Shown here: in pieces, positions 35,041 through 49,340 of the stretch
Numbering within the stretch: position 1 is the first letter of the stretch
Layout: every line of letters begins with the position of its first letter
Assembly: GCF_014805625.2 (NCBI RefSeq)
Contig: NW_023998417.1
Coordinates: 10,616,744 to 10,680,743, forward strand
Reading direction: 5' to 3'
From: Glossina fuscipes
Taxonomy: Eukaryota > Arthropoda > Insecta > Diptera > Glossinidae
DNA length: 64,000 bases
The notes under the pieces: model-generated
Seen by the model: the letters and a program-made list of their open reading frames with translations, nothing else
Told to the model about the DNA's origin: nothing
Database searches by the model: none
Made by a program: the position numbers and the translations under genes

Positions 35041-38000
35041 AAAGCAAAAGTTTGCACTTGTTATTTTTATATATTAAAGAAAAAAGTATTACTATAGCGA
35101 TGTGTAATAAATTCCTTTTATTTTTCTGGCGATTTATGTCTACCATCAAGATTATATTCATAACACCTTTTAGGTAAATCAGTCCGTTGGCAGAGCTAAG
35201 CTACGACAAAAATTTCGATCTTCATCGATTCGTTTTTTCTAGTGTTTAACGTCCGTTTTTTCACTTTTTTTGATATTGCTAACGTTTGCTAAAAATATTC
35301 GCATCGCATTTAGCCCTAATTTCGTTCAGTTTCAAATCTTTAAGTAGTTTATCGATTGGAAATTTTTGAAAAATTTTTCTCGAAATATTGCGATATTCAT
35401 TTGAGTTCATTTCGAATAATAGTTTTTCTCCTAAAAATTTTTCATCATCCGTTTTCACTATTAGATAGAGTCCCTGTCCCGAAAACTGAAAATTTCTTGT
35501 AGGACGACAGAGGTAATAATTGATTGGGTTCTTAATCAGCAAAGCGAAAGTAACTAATTATCTTTAATTTATTAAAAATTATTTTTAATTCGTAAGGATT
35601 ATTTTTTTTAATTTACAATAATAAATTATATTCTACATCACTTGTGATGCAAAGACGTCATAAGATTGTGCGAAAGCATTCAATATCCAGAACGACCTGA
35701 CGTAGTCCCATCTTTTATTATACCAATCGATTCAAAATCATTTTCCGAATCGATTAAGATTGTATTTCTGTCTGTTGGCTTTGTTCGCTTGGTGCATCAC
35801 TTTTTTGACGACTCCCCACGAAAAGCCTTATCTTGGAAAGTCGTTATATAAATAACCATATGGCCCAAGTCTTAGTATAGTCTTCCTATTTCTAGTTTTT
35901 AATTTATGAAAAACGATTTCGAATTTATTTTGTGGCATAAGTTCACTAAAATTTTTTGCTAATTAAGTTTAATAAATTCGTAGCAAACGTAATAAAACTT
36001 CGCACAAATGGTTAACAAATCTAATAAATATTTCGTTTCCACTTGGTGTGATTTACAATTGAACGTAATATTTATTATATGAAATGACTTTTATTCGATT
36101 GGGATCGGAATCGCTTTGAACTGTTATTTCAATTGTGTGCCGTTTTATATGCAATAAATGCGACGAAACAAAAAAAATGAAGAAAAAGAAGACGAAAGAA
36201 ATATCATTAACTTGAACCGTGTTAAGTAACAAAAAGCATGAAAAAAAAAGGAGAAGAACAGAACAGAAAAATTGATGGTTGTCAGTTCGTCACTTCCAGT
36301 TAGCCAGACAAATTTATTATTCTTGAATTTTTTTTTTATTGTTGCAAAGTTGTTGAGATCAGCATTTTGTTGCAGTTATTTGAATTTTAAAAATTATTTG
36401 CAAATTTTCTGCTGTCGTTTATAGTCGATGCAAGGTTTACAGTTCAACGATGAAAATTCTATTCATTTTATGTTCGAAGGTGCATTAGTTTCGTTACACC
36501 GTTTGCAGTAAGCAAACTGCCTGTATGCAAGCAGTAAATATTTACCGTTACAGAATTGCTTCCTGAATTTCCTTATAAATGGCGAATTAATTTATTCAAA
36601 TTAAAATCATTGAATAATTCTTTAGAAAACATTTTCATTAATTAAAATGTCTCGATTTATATATGTATGTATTTATATAATTGCGGGTAAGCATTTTCAC
36701 TCACTTCTTCTCATTGCTCGTTAAACATTTCTTCTGATCCTTTTAAAGCAACTGAAATGTTCTCTCGCGACTTTGTCCTTATAGTGAGTTTTCGCTGTAA
36801 ACTTCATTCCATCAGCATCGTTGCATAGATATTTTTTTTCCCAGTAATTTGCTTTCTTGTGTAACGTCTTTCCTTTCTTTTCTTTTTCGTTCTTTCGTTT
36901 ACTCAACTATTTAACTTATTTTGTCCTTAAATATTTTATATAAATAGTATGCTAATCCTTATCCAAATGTCTTTTAATTAGCTCTTAGATAATGTTGACA
37001 TTTGGTATATTAGTTTCGTTACACCGAATTTTTGTGGAAAATTGTATACTTTTTTTACTGTGTACACTATCCAAAATCTTTACCACGACAGGATATAACC
37101 ACTTCGCTAGCTTACTTCTCTTTTATTCTTTCTTAGCATACACATTTCCAATTAGATTGGTTTTTATTTGTATATATATATATATATATATATGTGAAAT
37201 ATTTTCACAATTGTTGCCTTTACTAAGCAAAACATAAGAGAATAATTTGCTTTTTAATCCATTTCTTAATCTTTTGAATTAGCTGCTGCTCAAGGCGTCA
37301 CAAGCATACTTTTTCTAATTCGTTTTTAATATAGCAAAGGAACTAGTTGATTAGGACTTCCGAGTGTACTAAAGACCAACATTAAGAAAATGTTATATTA
37401 AGTTTCGTTTCAAAAATTTCAAAAAAAATTCATCACTCATCATTTTTGGTCGCGATAGAAGCAATTTTTCAGGGACGATCTTATTGAAATGTTGCCCATT
37501 TCTCTTGAATAGGATTACCTAGCCCATGTATTCATCTTCGCAACACGTTTGCACCGCCAAGAGGGAAGCTTCATAGACCGTATAAACTATATATATATAT
37601 ATATATTCGTGATCAACATCAAATTCTGAACCGACATAAATACGTCCGTTTTTCCGATTAGAAAACTCATCTTCGGCTTATTTTTATAATTGAAAAAAAA
37701 ATATATATAAAAAATATATAAGAGAAAAAAAAAATTTCCCAAAACACTTTCCTCAATTATTTTGAACTTAAAGGTGATGCTGATGTCACTTTCGGTAGCC
37801 GCGGAAATCGGGATTAAATAAATTTTTTGTTCAAGAGTTCCAAACGGTTTTGGTGGTGCTTTCGCTCAATTCGTTTGCTCAATTAATTCAACAAGCGATT
37901 TTTAGATTTTCGCCGCCTACTGTAGCGAGGCTACTAGCTACTGCACAGCCAAGTGGTTAAGGAGCATCGTATACGAGTGCAATTTTTATTCGGTAGACCT

Positions 38001-41000
38001 TTCTTTGATTACCACTCGCCGAGTGATCGTAGCTACAATGAGTGCTCCTTCACGCGGTCTGCAAGCAGCAGTCCCTGTGTCTTTCTAACCATCACTGTGT
38101 TGCATGTATAGATTACGTGCCATATTCGAGCGCTCCTTTTTCTGGTATCCTCATGTTCTGCTTCAAATTTACTAAACGTCTTAGAAGCAATCGCTTCTTT
38201 GAAAGTCTTGGCATAAACGTTGCACTCCTTTCTTTTGATAAAGAATTTCAAATTATTTCCGTCATCTTAGAAGTATGAGCCGTTATTTTTTAATTTGCTT
38301 GATTAGTGAAATTCTCTCGCACAAAAGATTATCCATCTTTGGAAGACAGCAAAAATCGCAAAGCACAGCAAAAGTTTCCCCTTTTTTCATAGGCACTACA
38401 ATCATATAAAATTATATTCGATTGTTGACTTTAATTGAATTTTTAACTTCAAACTTTTAATATGCAGAAAACGTTAATTATGTCAAGTTTTGTTATAAAA
38501 TTTTTTTCCTATTAATTTATTTGAAAAAATATATAACTTTTTTTTTTTTTTTTGTTACTTATTTTTCTATTAAAAAACGTTAAAAAAAAAACTTTTCTCC
38601 ACAATCTCCGCGCGCGCAAACGTTGTATATATATATATATTTTTTTTAAACCACCATTTAATCCATAATCCATAACTGCCCGTATACGTCGAAGGAATAG
38701 GAAGAGGGAGATTAAAAGTTTGAAATGAAAAAAAAAAAAAAAAGAAGTAAAAACTAAAATATATAAATGCTATATAAGTGGTTTGCGACGGCAATTACGG
38801 TCTCTTAAAAGAATAAAAATAATAAAGTAGCAAACCTTTCATCAAAACTGAAGGGTTCCTGTGATGAAAATATAAAAATTTATTACGCTTAGCTTAAAAT
38901 TAGTTACTAAGCAGGTTACTTAAGAACTATAGTCTTTCAAATTGCACAGCTTTGAAGACGTGTTGCTGTTGTAGTACTTTGGTAGATTCGTTTATCTTCA
39001 TTGAGATGTTAGTTAAGTGATCATTATTCACGCTGTTCGGGCATGAGCGTTTTAATGACAGGTTAAAAAAGTTCGTTAAATTTAAAATGTCTGTCACAGA
39101 TTTAAATGGATTTTCATTTTTATATTTTCGCAAATTTTTCCTATGTATGCAAATGAAGGCTTTTGCTTAAATAATATCATTTTTTGATCATGTAATCCGG
39201 TCGGATCACAAAACTCCAAGCCCTTAGCATTCAGGTACAGTACCGTTATGTTTCTCATCTATCTTACATTCTAAGATGTACTCATGTCATGTTGAATCGT
39301 CATGAACTGGTTAATTGGCCTTCTGTCCGGGTGATTTGATGGTTAAGGTTGTCTCGAGATAGTCTTTCGCATTTTCTTCCACAAACTCAAACCAACGAAG
39401 TCATCTTGAGTGACAAAGAGTTAATCGGAATTTGGGTAAAATGTATCATTTCGAATCTGTTTAAGGCTTTCAATCTGTTTGTAGTCGTGAGAAAAATAAT
39501 GTAAAATTGAATTAATTAACTGCTTTGTAGTAGCTTTTCTAAAATATTCATGGTCTACTTTTCAACAACGCATATAAACTGTTTTCATTGCCTATCGCGC
39601 GCTATGAAATTTTTTTCTTTTTTTTTGTTTTGTATTTTATATCCGATTACCCCTGAGTTGCAAGTTTTTTCCATTTTTTTTTTTTTTTTTTTTTGAAAGT
39701 GTTGGGCATAAGTACTTTGGAGGCCAGCTTGACCTCTAACTCGTGTGAATGTCTGGCAAACGTATGAACTTATGAACTAATATTTGTTTATCTGCTAAAT
39801 GACTTTAGAGGCACATTTTTTCTCAACTTGATGCTGCACCAAATGCATAACAACAATAGCAAAGCTTTTGTCTTGTCCGTGATGAACTAGTAGCGGACGT
39901 GTTTAATTTGGCAGGGCATCAACTCTCATAGACGAACACAAATTTTGTTTCTTCTGTTTTTTATAGCAGAAAAAATATTAAAAAAAACAAAAAGTGAAGT
40001 GAAAGAATAAATTATTTGAAATTCATTTCTCTTTCGACAAAGCTGAAGTAAACAAAATTTTAAATTTAATCAAAACTTATGTTATGCATTTCAGGAAGTG
40101 TGTATGCGTGTGTCCTTTATATATAACTTCTTCCAAGTAATAAATTAAATTAAGAAGAGTTAAAATCAAAAAAAAAAATCAAAAAAATTTCAATCAAATC
40201 AAACATACGTTGCTATTACTCCGTACGAAATGTTCTTTGCAAATAAAAAAGAATTTACAAAAAAAAAAACTTTTTGTTTTTTTTTTATGTTTTATATAAA
40301 GTTTTATTGTATTTTGTTCCGTGATAGTTGGACTAAAATTTTTACAGGATTCTAGTGTAATTAAATTGACTTTTATATATGCTTTTGTTTTTTAGACAAA
40401 AAGTATTAAGAAAATATTCAGTAAATATATGTAAACTAAGAGAGAGCCGGTAAAATATAATGATATATGCAACACAAACACATATTATATATATCTGTAT
40501 ACATGGGAAAGTTATGTACTACAACAGAAATTTCTTTTAACATCTGTGGTTACATATTCTGCGGAATGATTGTTTGTCCTCGTTTCGGTTGTCGAGAGAA
40601 GTTTACATAGATGTGGAAAAATTGTCATATGAATGTGATACTTGGATAATACATTAGACGGAGGGAAGCAGAACAAACGTATTCGTACAAAACAAAAGAA
40701 ATGTTTGTCTTGGACCGACTTGCAGTCTCTCCTGTGTTGTACAGATCTGGAAAAAGACGGACTCCTTGTATAATACACAAAAAGAGACTATTGCGCTCAA
40801 CGAAGTCGAATTTGGCCAAAAAAATTTTTTCTTACACATATTTCCCGTGCCAAAGTATGAAAACACTGTCCAAGTAGACAACTAGTTATTGATTAAACGC
40901 AAAGAGCATGCGAATATAGTGTAAGTGATAGTCTATTCTGGGAAAATGCTACTAACTTGCACGATTTTGACAGGATGCCGTGTAGCAGTGTCTTGCTTAC

Positions 41001-42274
41001 GATAATTACAACTGAATACTGAAGGACCTCCACGTGAATGGAGTAAGGTCTTCAAAGAATTAAAGAAAAGGTCAAAGTATTTCCAAAGCACAGTACGCAA
41101 GCTTCTAATAATCTCCGTCCATGCTTTTTTCGATTCCTTATAAGGCAAAAGAGTCCTTTCTACGCGCATAGAATTAAGGATTTAAAAATGAATTCAAGCT
41201 GTGTAATGGTCATGGTTATGTTTCGGATTTGTCCAGAATACATTTGTATTTGTTTCTGTTCCACTTTTGCTATTGTATGGTTTGTAAAAATTTTTTTTTT
41301 GCATTTTTACTTTATATGTAAATGTCAGAATACAAGAAAAACTAACAAGCACATGTGTACAGTATGTACCTTGTTAAAAATGCAGAAAGAGAAAGCTAGT
41401 TATAGAGTACAAGCATTTGAGTTCCTTCTCTCTTTTTGTATTTGAACATGGCTTGTTATTCTAATTTTCAAAAAAAAAAACAAAAAAAAAAAATTACATA
41501 TTTTCATCTCTTTTCGCATTATTATTATTATTTAGATGTTTAATATATATATTTTTTTGTGTTTCACATATAAAACACTTAAACACATACACATGTTGCT
41601 TATGTTTGCCATCATTTCATTTAGTATAACTTTACTTATATTTCATTTCTTTCTTATTTATTTCTCATATGTCATAACTAACATGACGTATGAGTTATAG
41701 AATTTCGCCTCAAGTATTTTAGGATGTTGCTCATACGTATGGAATTTCTCTTTACTTATTTTCAGTTGTGCTTTTGCGAATGCATGTACGTACTTTGTCG
41801 TTGGGCTTGTGTGTGTGTGTATGTGTGTAATAATATGTTTTCGTACAGAGGTTTTCAAATGAAAATTAAATCGTGTCAGATTCATAGAGAAGTGTGTTGC
41901 TCTGCTGCTAATTATCCGTTTCATAAATTTCTGTTGTACGTCGCACTAGCGTTTAGTACTTTTTTAGCGGAAATATTACATATTTAATTATTTTTAGAAG
42001 ACAATATTCTTTTATAAAAACGGCTTACTTCAAAATTTGGTTTTTTTTTTTTTCAAAAGAAAGACAAACGAATGCTGCCAACACATCTTCGGGCGGATAC
42101 ACTTGAGCGCACATAAAAAGCATTGCAAGCAAATATTTCGCTGAAATAAAAAATATGTTCTTTCTACGAACATGTGCACGCACTTTAAGGCAATGGAAAA
42201 AAACTAGGAAAAAATACAAGAGAAAAATTGTGCGCGTCGTCATTATCGTCTGCAATAAGTTGTGATTACAGTTC
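35041..42274. other. Non-coding, nothing recognised
   Basis: (TA)n at 37170-37193 and 37588-37606; poly(T) at 38538-38553 and 39678-39694; T-rich and A-rich runs near 40165, 40260 and 41470. A stretch at 37900-38280 has higher GC and frames on both strands without recognisable protein. The reverse frames at 35279-35542 and 40933-41169 are the most protein-like by composition but match nothing I know. Confidence 0.5.
35718..35750. repeat. 33-nt word shared with 1796-1828
   Basis: TTATACCAATCGATTCAAAA followed by TCATTTTCCGAAT. It lies in a 61-codon frame that I do not regard as coding. Confidence 0.5.
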
Positions 42275-42356
42275 AATTAAATTATAAATTAAATTAAATT
42301 ATATTGGACATATAAGCCACAAATCTATTGGCTTAGTCCATCTCTGTTCAACATAC

Positions 42357-42396
<40 letters not shown>

Positions 42397-42407
42397 AAAT
42401 TATAAAT
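42275..42407 (+). mobile_element. Short poly(A)-tailed retroposed insertion with TSD
   Basis: The 15-nt word AATTAAATTATAAAT occurs at 42275-42289 and again at 42393-42407. Between them lie about 68 nt of non-repetitive sequence (including ATTGGCTTAGTCCATC near 42328) and an uninterrupted run of 36-37 A. Identical direct repeats enclosing a 3' A tail are what target-primed reverse transcription leaves behind. The insert is too short to be a whole SINE and is probably the 3' end of a SINE, LINE or cellular transcript. The duplicated word is AT-only in a local TTAAATTAAATT context, so part of the match could be chance. Confidence 0.6.
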
Positions 42408-45400
42408 GTATATTAATATGGCTTGGGCATACGCAAAAATCAGGACTCTTTCATCATGTCAGCCCACTCAGAAGCAATCATTGAAACTACTACTTAACGC
42501 CTATTGTCCCGGCTACCCTGTCTTTCTGTCTTATGTTTGCCTATGCAATCAGTACCAACCCTATAGATCACAATTTCCGAAATATTGCGGAGATGTATTT
42601 CGATTCACGCACGAACTCCATTAAGAATGAGTTGGATCGGACTACTCTCTCGACCATCATTCATTATTTAAATCATCAAAATCGTTTTATTTAGATATCT
42701 TATGAAAAGCATATGTTTATATAACGACAAGGACAATCGATGAACAATGATAGGCTCTTTAATAAAATAAAATAAAAAAATGTAGCGCTTTATGCTTACT
42801 CCCACATAAGCACCCTTGCGAAAGGCCAGCCTATAATTTTTGATATTATATAATGAAGATTGGACGATACAGAATTTTAGCCGACTATGACGTTCTGTTT
42901 TGTTTTATATGGCTTTTCACGACGATTGAAGAGCAAGCACACTGTCAATTACTACTCAATAATTTGCTTTGTATACATTCGATTGCCAGATATATTGGAC
43001 CAAAACACGTCAGTAAAGGATAGGTCTTGTCCATTTAGACTGCAGCCACTAAATAGCTCTTGCCATTAGCAATTGTCAGTTTTAAAAATGTTCTGTATGA
43101 TTAGTGCCGTGTAATGTGTACATTGCCGCTATTAGTTTCTGTCTCAATTTCTATGATTGATGGCCAATTGAAGATAGATCCACGAAGAGTCAAATGGATC
43201 TCAGTAAACGGAAATTCTTGCAGTGATCAAGACTATTGCATATTCCTGTTCCACTTTGTTCCACTTTATCTTTTAAAAGTCGGCTACGAAAACGCGGTGA
43301 ATAAATAAATAAAATAAAAAATGATTTTTATCTTTTAGTTTGTTCTCTAGTCTGTATTGGTGTTCATTTTTAATTCACCGCAATAAAATATTTGCCGATT
43401 TTCATTTCGTTTTATTAAATTTTCCAAAACATTGGCGCAAGTCCAATGGAAATAAGTAATGGACACAATAATGCCAGCAACAATTGTAACAATTTATTTT
43501 GCGCTGTATTGCAATATTTGTTGATATATGTGTTGCTTTCGTTTTTTTTTTTTCGTTTTGTTTTTGTTATTGCATTTTAATCCTATTTTGTAATTTATAG
43601 TTTCGTGTTCATTTGTATCGTTTCATTGTTTATTAATATTTAAACAAACTCATGGACAAAATCATCAATAATTCAAAAGAGTTTTTATTAATAGTTTATT
43701 TAAAACTTAAACCAAAATTAGATGTAAACTATAAAAAAGAATTTTTTTATCATAAATGTGATATGAATTTTAAAATTTTATTAAAAATTATCATATCAAT
43801 GAAAGCCAGTCGGCCGATGTAGAATGCACAACAATGTGGAATAAGTTCAATTTTTTCCCTTACAGTGGTACACTTTGTTATGACTTAGATTTCCATCAGC
43901 TTATTCGTCTAGTTCCCAGGGACGGGAAATATCAGAAATCGCCTGCTTGCAGACTGCTTTAGGAAACTATCAGACAATATGGATTTCTACACAGGTCTGT
44001 GGTGTGTTAAAGAGAGCAGATAAGTAGCGCCACGTCTTAAAATCTGTGTAGAAGAAAATTGCAATGCAACCCTGGCTATATTTAAAATTCGAACGGAACA
44101 ATAGCTATGCTACATAATGCCAATAGTACAAAGCGCATCACCAAGATGCTGGACACAACGGGTGGGAAGCAGACGGTGACACACACATAGAAACAAAAAG
44201 AGATTACAATGCGCCACTGATCTCTGCGGGAAGTAGTTCTTTGTTTGCTCTTGATAAACTTTGGTTCTGAAAAATCGTTCAAAGGCACTGTTCGAATCAA
44301 ATTTGGAAGAGATATCTTTATAACTGTTAAACACCGTCATTACGTATCATCATGGGATCGTAATGGAAACGTCGTAGCCCGACTGGCCGAGGGAGCAATG
44401 TGTGAAAAATGCGGTGCAAAAATGAAGCGGATGTACGTTTAGAAATTTAAGGTTAATGAAATTGCAATGTCTTGACCTTAGGAGCCTTGAACGCAAAAAC
44501 GCGTTCACAGCTCTTAATCGCCTGAACGAGATCCGCATGAAGATATTATTGAGAATCATTACTTATCAGATTACTTACTAAACGCACTTTTATTACTAAA
44601 GCTATAAAAAGTAACTATGAGTTGGATGGCACTGTCCTCCTACCCTACCTTAGCTTATTAATAAATTGATTTCCTTGCTAGCTAATTTTTTCGCCCTAAT
44701 TCGAATAAAATCTTATAAAAAGTGAGAGGAATTAATGCGAAGAAAAACCCTCTTAGATAAACACCATGAGGAAGTAGAATTTATTGCTAAAGCTCTGAAG
44801 TGAAATCTTGAGATAACTCCTTCTTTATGTTTTGCATTAACGTTCAAATGGTCACTTACCTTTTTAAAGAAATTATTGCTTGTTTATTAAGTAACCATAG
44901 AAAATTATCAAAAAAAAAAAATAAAAAAAAATACAAAAATAATTTATAAAAGCGCCAGAGGAGATTTAATTAAATTACTACACACTTTGTCTGCCAAAAT
45001 ATTAAAATTAAAAATGAGAGAAAATTTTTGCCAAATCAATATATTAGACATAGTGGGGCAGAAATAAGTATTTGCTTGGGTAGATATATATATATATTTA
45101 TTGCACTTGGCAACAAACAACCATTTAACGAAAAGAGGCAATTATCGAAAGTAGATCACGAGTAAAAGGCACATCTGTGGGGCAAATAACTTAAAGACTT
45201 CTATAAAAAAAAAAAAAAAAATAAATTTCTCTTTAATAAAATTTAATTTTGAATCATGAAACATATGCACGAATGGATTTTCTGTATGAAGCGTTCAACG
45301 CATTCATGTAACAACCTCTTCAGTGGAAAACTTAAAATCATTTCTATGTTGTGGTATTAAACTGTTGTGTTCATGCAATTCATGCGTTCTTACAACGCAT

Positions 45401-45577
45401 GAGTTATACATATATGACGTTGCTGTTCTCGAAGTTGTTATTTTTACTGTAATGCCCCCGGTCGATGGCACATATGTACACACAGCTGTGGGTATGCGTT
45501 TGTACTGTGAATGTGAATGTTTCTAAATGTACGAAAAGCGGGAGCGGAGAGGGAAATTTACAATATTAACCTTTAGG
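42408..45577. other. Non-coding, nothing recognised
   Basis: The 44080-44560 segment is richer in GC and has overlapping frames on both strands. One reverse frame (44082-44300) is strongly hydrophobic toward its end but has no splice signals, start context or family resemblance. (TA)n at 45083-45098 and poly(A) at 45204-45221. Confidence 0.5.
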
Positions 45578-45622
45578 GAGTAGTAGTAGTAGTAGTAGTA
45601 GTAGTAGCAGTGGTAGTAGTAG
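45578..45622 (+). repeat. (TAG)n microsatellite
   Basis: About fifteen TAG units with CAG and TGG variants. Same trinucleotide as the array at 8478-8515 but on the opposite strand. Confidence 0.95.
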
Positions 45623-48286
45623 AAAACGAAAAGAGTAAACATATATGCATGGGTGCGTTGGTGCATTGAAATAACAGAAAAATATACAAAGTTAGTGTCA
45701 ATGCTGATGACATGATGTGAGCAAACATATCCGAACGTATCTATAGACATGTATACCCTAATATTTGCTCTATCTGTTTGCAGATTTGTTATACTCTACC
45801 CTATTATGCGGTTACCCTAATGTAAAGGTTATAATAATCTGATATGAATTCGTGTTGCTACTGTCTGCCGCATCGATTGAAGTAGAATCGTTTCTCACAT
45901 ATTGATCTAAGTGTAATTATTTAACAAAAAAATTATTTCAACAAATTTCTTTCTTTGTTTTTTTTTTTTTTTTTTTTTTTTTGGTATTGAAACATTTTTT
46001 GGTAAACTATTCGCTTGCATATGTTACGAGTTTTGGTCAATTGAAAAATTTATTTATTTTTTTGTGATTTGAAATTTATACTTAAATCTGATAATAAAAG
46101 CGGTTATTGATTAAATGAAACACATACATTTAAATAATATATTGCTTGCAAACTAAACCGCAAAAGTGACTATTGCATTGCTTGCATCATTTCGGAAAAA
46201 GGACTCATTCATCTCATACATCTTTGTGACAGTAATCGTAGAAATAGTTTTACAAGTTGAACATAAGTAAGTTGAAAATACATAAGTAGACGTCGAAGAA
46301 ATAGCGAGCATAGACACTGGAAACTCTGAAACTCAATCATTCTTGCCATTGTATATATCATTAGTATAAGGCATCGGAAATCTTAAGAGGCCAGCTAAAG
46401 TAGTGAAGCCAATTACACCGATTTCTTTATTCGTTTTGATATAGAAAGTCCAATTCTCTATATTTTAAATAATTTACATAGGAAAACCATTCTTTTTTTA
46501 CAACTTTTTAACGCATTCGCTCATCAATCCCTTTGGGATCAGTAAATAAATCGCCATAAAAACGGGAAGATTCCAAGCAAGATACTTGGATAAATTGAAT
46601 CTTCTGAAGTGCATGCGCCTGCCTAATAAGTTGGTATTTATTTTGCAATAGAAGATAGACATCACCACCTTGTGGAAAAAGGTGGCTTCTCATTTTCCAA
46701 AGGTAAAAGTCGAAAAGAAAAAATTGAAAAATCCTCAGCAAATATTACGGGAAATTTGCTCCGTCAGATAAACAGATTAATTACTAAAAGACTAGACTTA
46801 AAAACGACCATACAAGTTTAGGTTCTCCAATTCAAGTTATAATGCTAGAGAGAATCGAAAAATTTTGTAATGTGATATTGAAGGTCGTAAGATTGAGGAG
46901 TGGACCTAAACCGCAAGTAGCGGTAAACACTTCATAAGTGTAGAAGATCGCCTAACAAATAATCCGGTCACATTGCCAAAGTTTTCGGCTGAGGTGGCTG
47001 TTTGAGAGCCAACACCATAAGAAAGATACTGACGATATCGAGCCATTGCGCACTACTTTCACATAACCTTAAAATTAACCATTTTTGTATTCTTTCAATT
47101 TATTAAAGAAGAAATCGAAACGTCATCTTCACACATTTCGCATGAAAAATTGCACAAGAAAATGCTTTGCGCTATGTTCGCTCACACTTGATTAAAATTA
47201 GTTTAAACCAATGATCGATCAACATTTTAGCAATGATTGATCCATGAGAAATACGAAATTGTTTATTAGAAAGGGATAAAAACAAAAAATCGGAAAATTT
47301 AGCTTCTAACGACCTTGAAGGAGGTTATGTTAAGGAATAAAATTTAGTTTTACTAGAAACGTTTTATATTCCTCACTAGATAAGCTATGATTTGTTCGCA
47401 CGGATTGGTTCGTAACTTTTCGTTGAAATTCGTAAAGAACAAAGCTTGGAATAGGTTCATTTTAAGACAACACTAAAACAACTTGTAAGAATTTCCTATA
47501 ACAGTTCTAGTTCTGGAAAACTATTCCAAGGATATTTAACTCAATTAATTCTATTGTTTGGTTGTTGAAATTCTCCAAATCGATTGGAACTTTGTATACG
47601 CATAGATTGCTTCGTTCTGTAGATGAAGATTAGAAATAGTTGCGCTATGATTGTAATAAGTAGTAAACACATTGATTTAACCTTAAAACAAGCGTAATTT
47701 TTAATGGCGACTAGCACTCTAGCAAATATTTTTATTGGCTGGGGTATGGAAGGATTAGTTCAGATTGGTGCTAAAGTGTTTCGCTTCACGCGTATTAATT
47801 TAACAATAAAATGTTGTTTGCTTATAATGATGGGCATCTAAGATTCGTCACAAAATGTTTTCAGTCTTTTTCGGTTTTTTGTTTTTTTTTTTTTCATTTT
47901 TTAGGAAAATAAATGGATACACTCTATTTGCGCATTGCGATCATATCATTTAATAAATATAGTTTACTCAATGCTTTCATAGCACTTTTCAGTTCATAGT
48001 TGTCATTAAAAATGAATTGAATTTTTATGTGTGTGCGGATGTGTTGGTTTTGTGGCCATAAATATGTACACATATACACGTATGCATGGGTATGTGCATG
48101 CTTTAATATAAATAAAAGCAAAACTAACAGTTTATATAGAAAACCAACGAGTTTGCAAGCTATTAACAGCTCGCACGACCTTTCATAGCATTAAACTTTT
48201 AGTTTTTGCTTACACTTCACATTTTTGATTAGACAGATAAAGTGCCGAGACAGATCATGACTTTTAAGTCGAATAGTATGGCAAAA

Positions 48287-48317
<31 letters not shown>

Positions 48318-49180
48318 TGCTGTAAGTAACATATTTAATAAGATGCGGTAGATTATATAAAAGTTGAACAATGTTTTTTCTTTCATTGACATTGACGGAC
48401 ATGACAACTATTATTAATATTGTTAACATTTTATCCGATTTTTTAATTATGTGATATAAAAGAAAATTCATTTTTATATCAAATTTATTGAACCTTAAAC
48501 AAGCAAAACTGCGATATGCCATATGCGAAGCATTACGCTTTCTTTAGGTCCATCAATGACATGTACATATGGTAGCAGAAATTATTTTGTATGAGAACCC
48601 AGTTAAAGGTTAAAAATAAAGAGTAGAAAAAACATTTTCTTTTTTCTTTTTTTTTTGTTTTATGTCAATAACAGTACAAAGTCTCCGCTAACTGACAGAA
48701 AACTAAACAAAATTTTGAATGACCTTAATAACGTAAATTAAAAACATGAATATTTGAAAATCTATTTTAATTTAAATTGAATTCCCATTAATTTAATAAA
48801 CTGCAGTGTTTTTGCTTTGGGTCGGCTAAGGTAAGCTTAAAATGCTCAGTTAGCTCTTTGCTATTATTAGTTAAGAGATTTTAGGTACTTTTGCACTCGT
48901 ACAGACTTCAATACGCCAACAAAGTTCATTTTGTATGATCTTTGCGAGGAAATTTAGTCCAGAAAAATAACTTGGCAAATAAATTTACTTCATTTCGACG
49001 ATAGTAGTCTATTTTTCCACGAGGGTTCTCACAATTTACTCTATATGGTAAAGTTGGACTCGATTGCACTACAATCCGTTACGACCTCCATATAAGGTGT
49101 ACAGTGAAAAGGAAACAAACAAAAAGATCTAGCTTTACGGTACTTTATAATAAAACAAATGAAACCACTATAAGGAGGCA
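45623..49180. other. Non-coding, nothing recognised
   Basis: Poly(T) at 45960-45982, poly(A) of about 28 nt at 48290-48317, T-rich run at 47880-47895. No supported exon or RNA gene. Confidence 0.55.
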
Positions 49181-49340
49181 CGATCCACCATTAAATATTT
49201 TACTTAATACATTCATTACTGTGGCGACTTTTCAAAATAAGGTTTTATATGGCGAGTGGTTCGATATAACGTTCATCCTTAGGCCAAAACATGTAAATGT
49301 ACCAAATTTCATCAAAATATCTCGGAAATTACGAACTGCA
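49181..49340. repeat. Second copy of the 'CCATTAAATAT' repeat
   Basis: CGATCCACCATTAAATATTT at 49181 matches CGACCATTAAATATCTTAC at 19700. GTACCAAATTTCATCAAAAT near 49299 corresponds to AAGCCAAATTTGATGCAG in the first copy. The 80-codon + frame here (49104-49346) is explained by the repeat and is not a gene. Confidence 0.45.

Noticed and set aside
37943..37962. A-box-like ACAGCCAAGTGGTTAAGG
   Set aside because: No B box within 100 nt and no tRNA fold or A tail, so neither tRNA gene nor SINE is supported.
44082..44300. Reverse frame with a hydrophobic membrane-like end
   Set aside because: No ATG start context, no splice sites, no family resemblance; overlapping frames on both strands suggest chance in a GC-richer patch.
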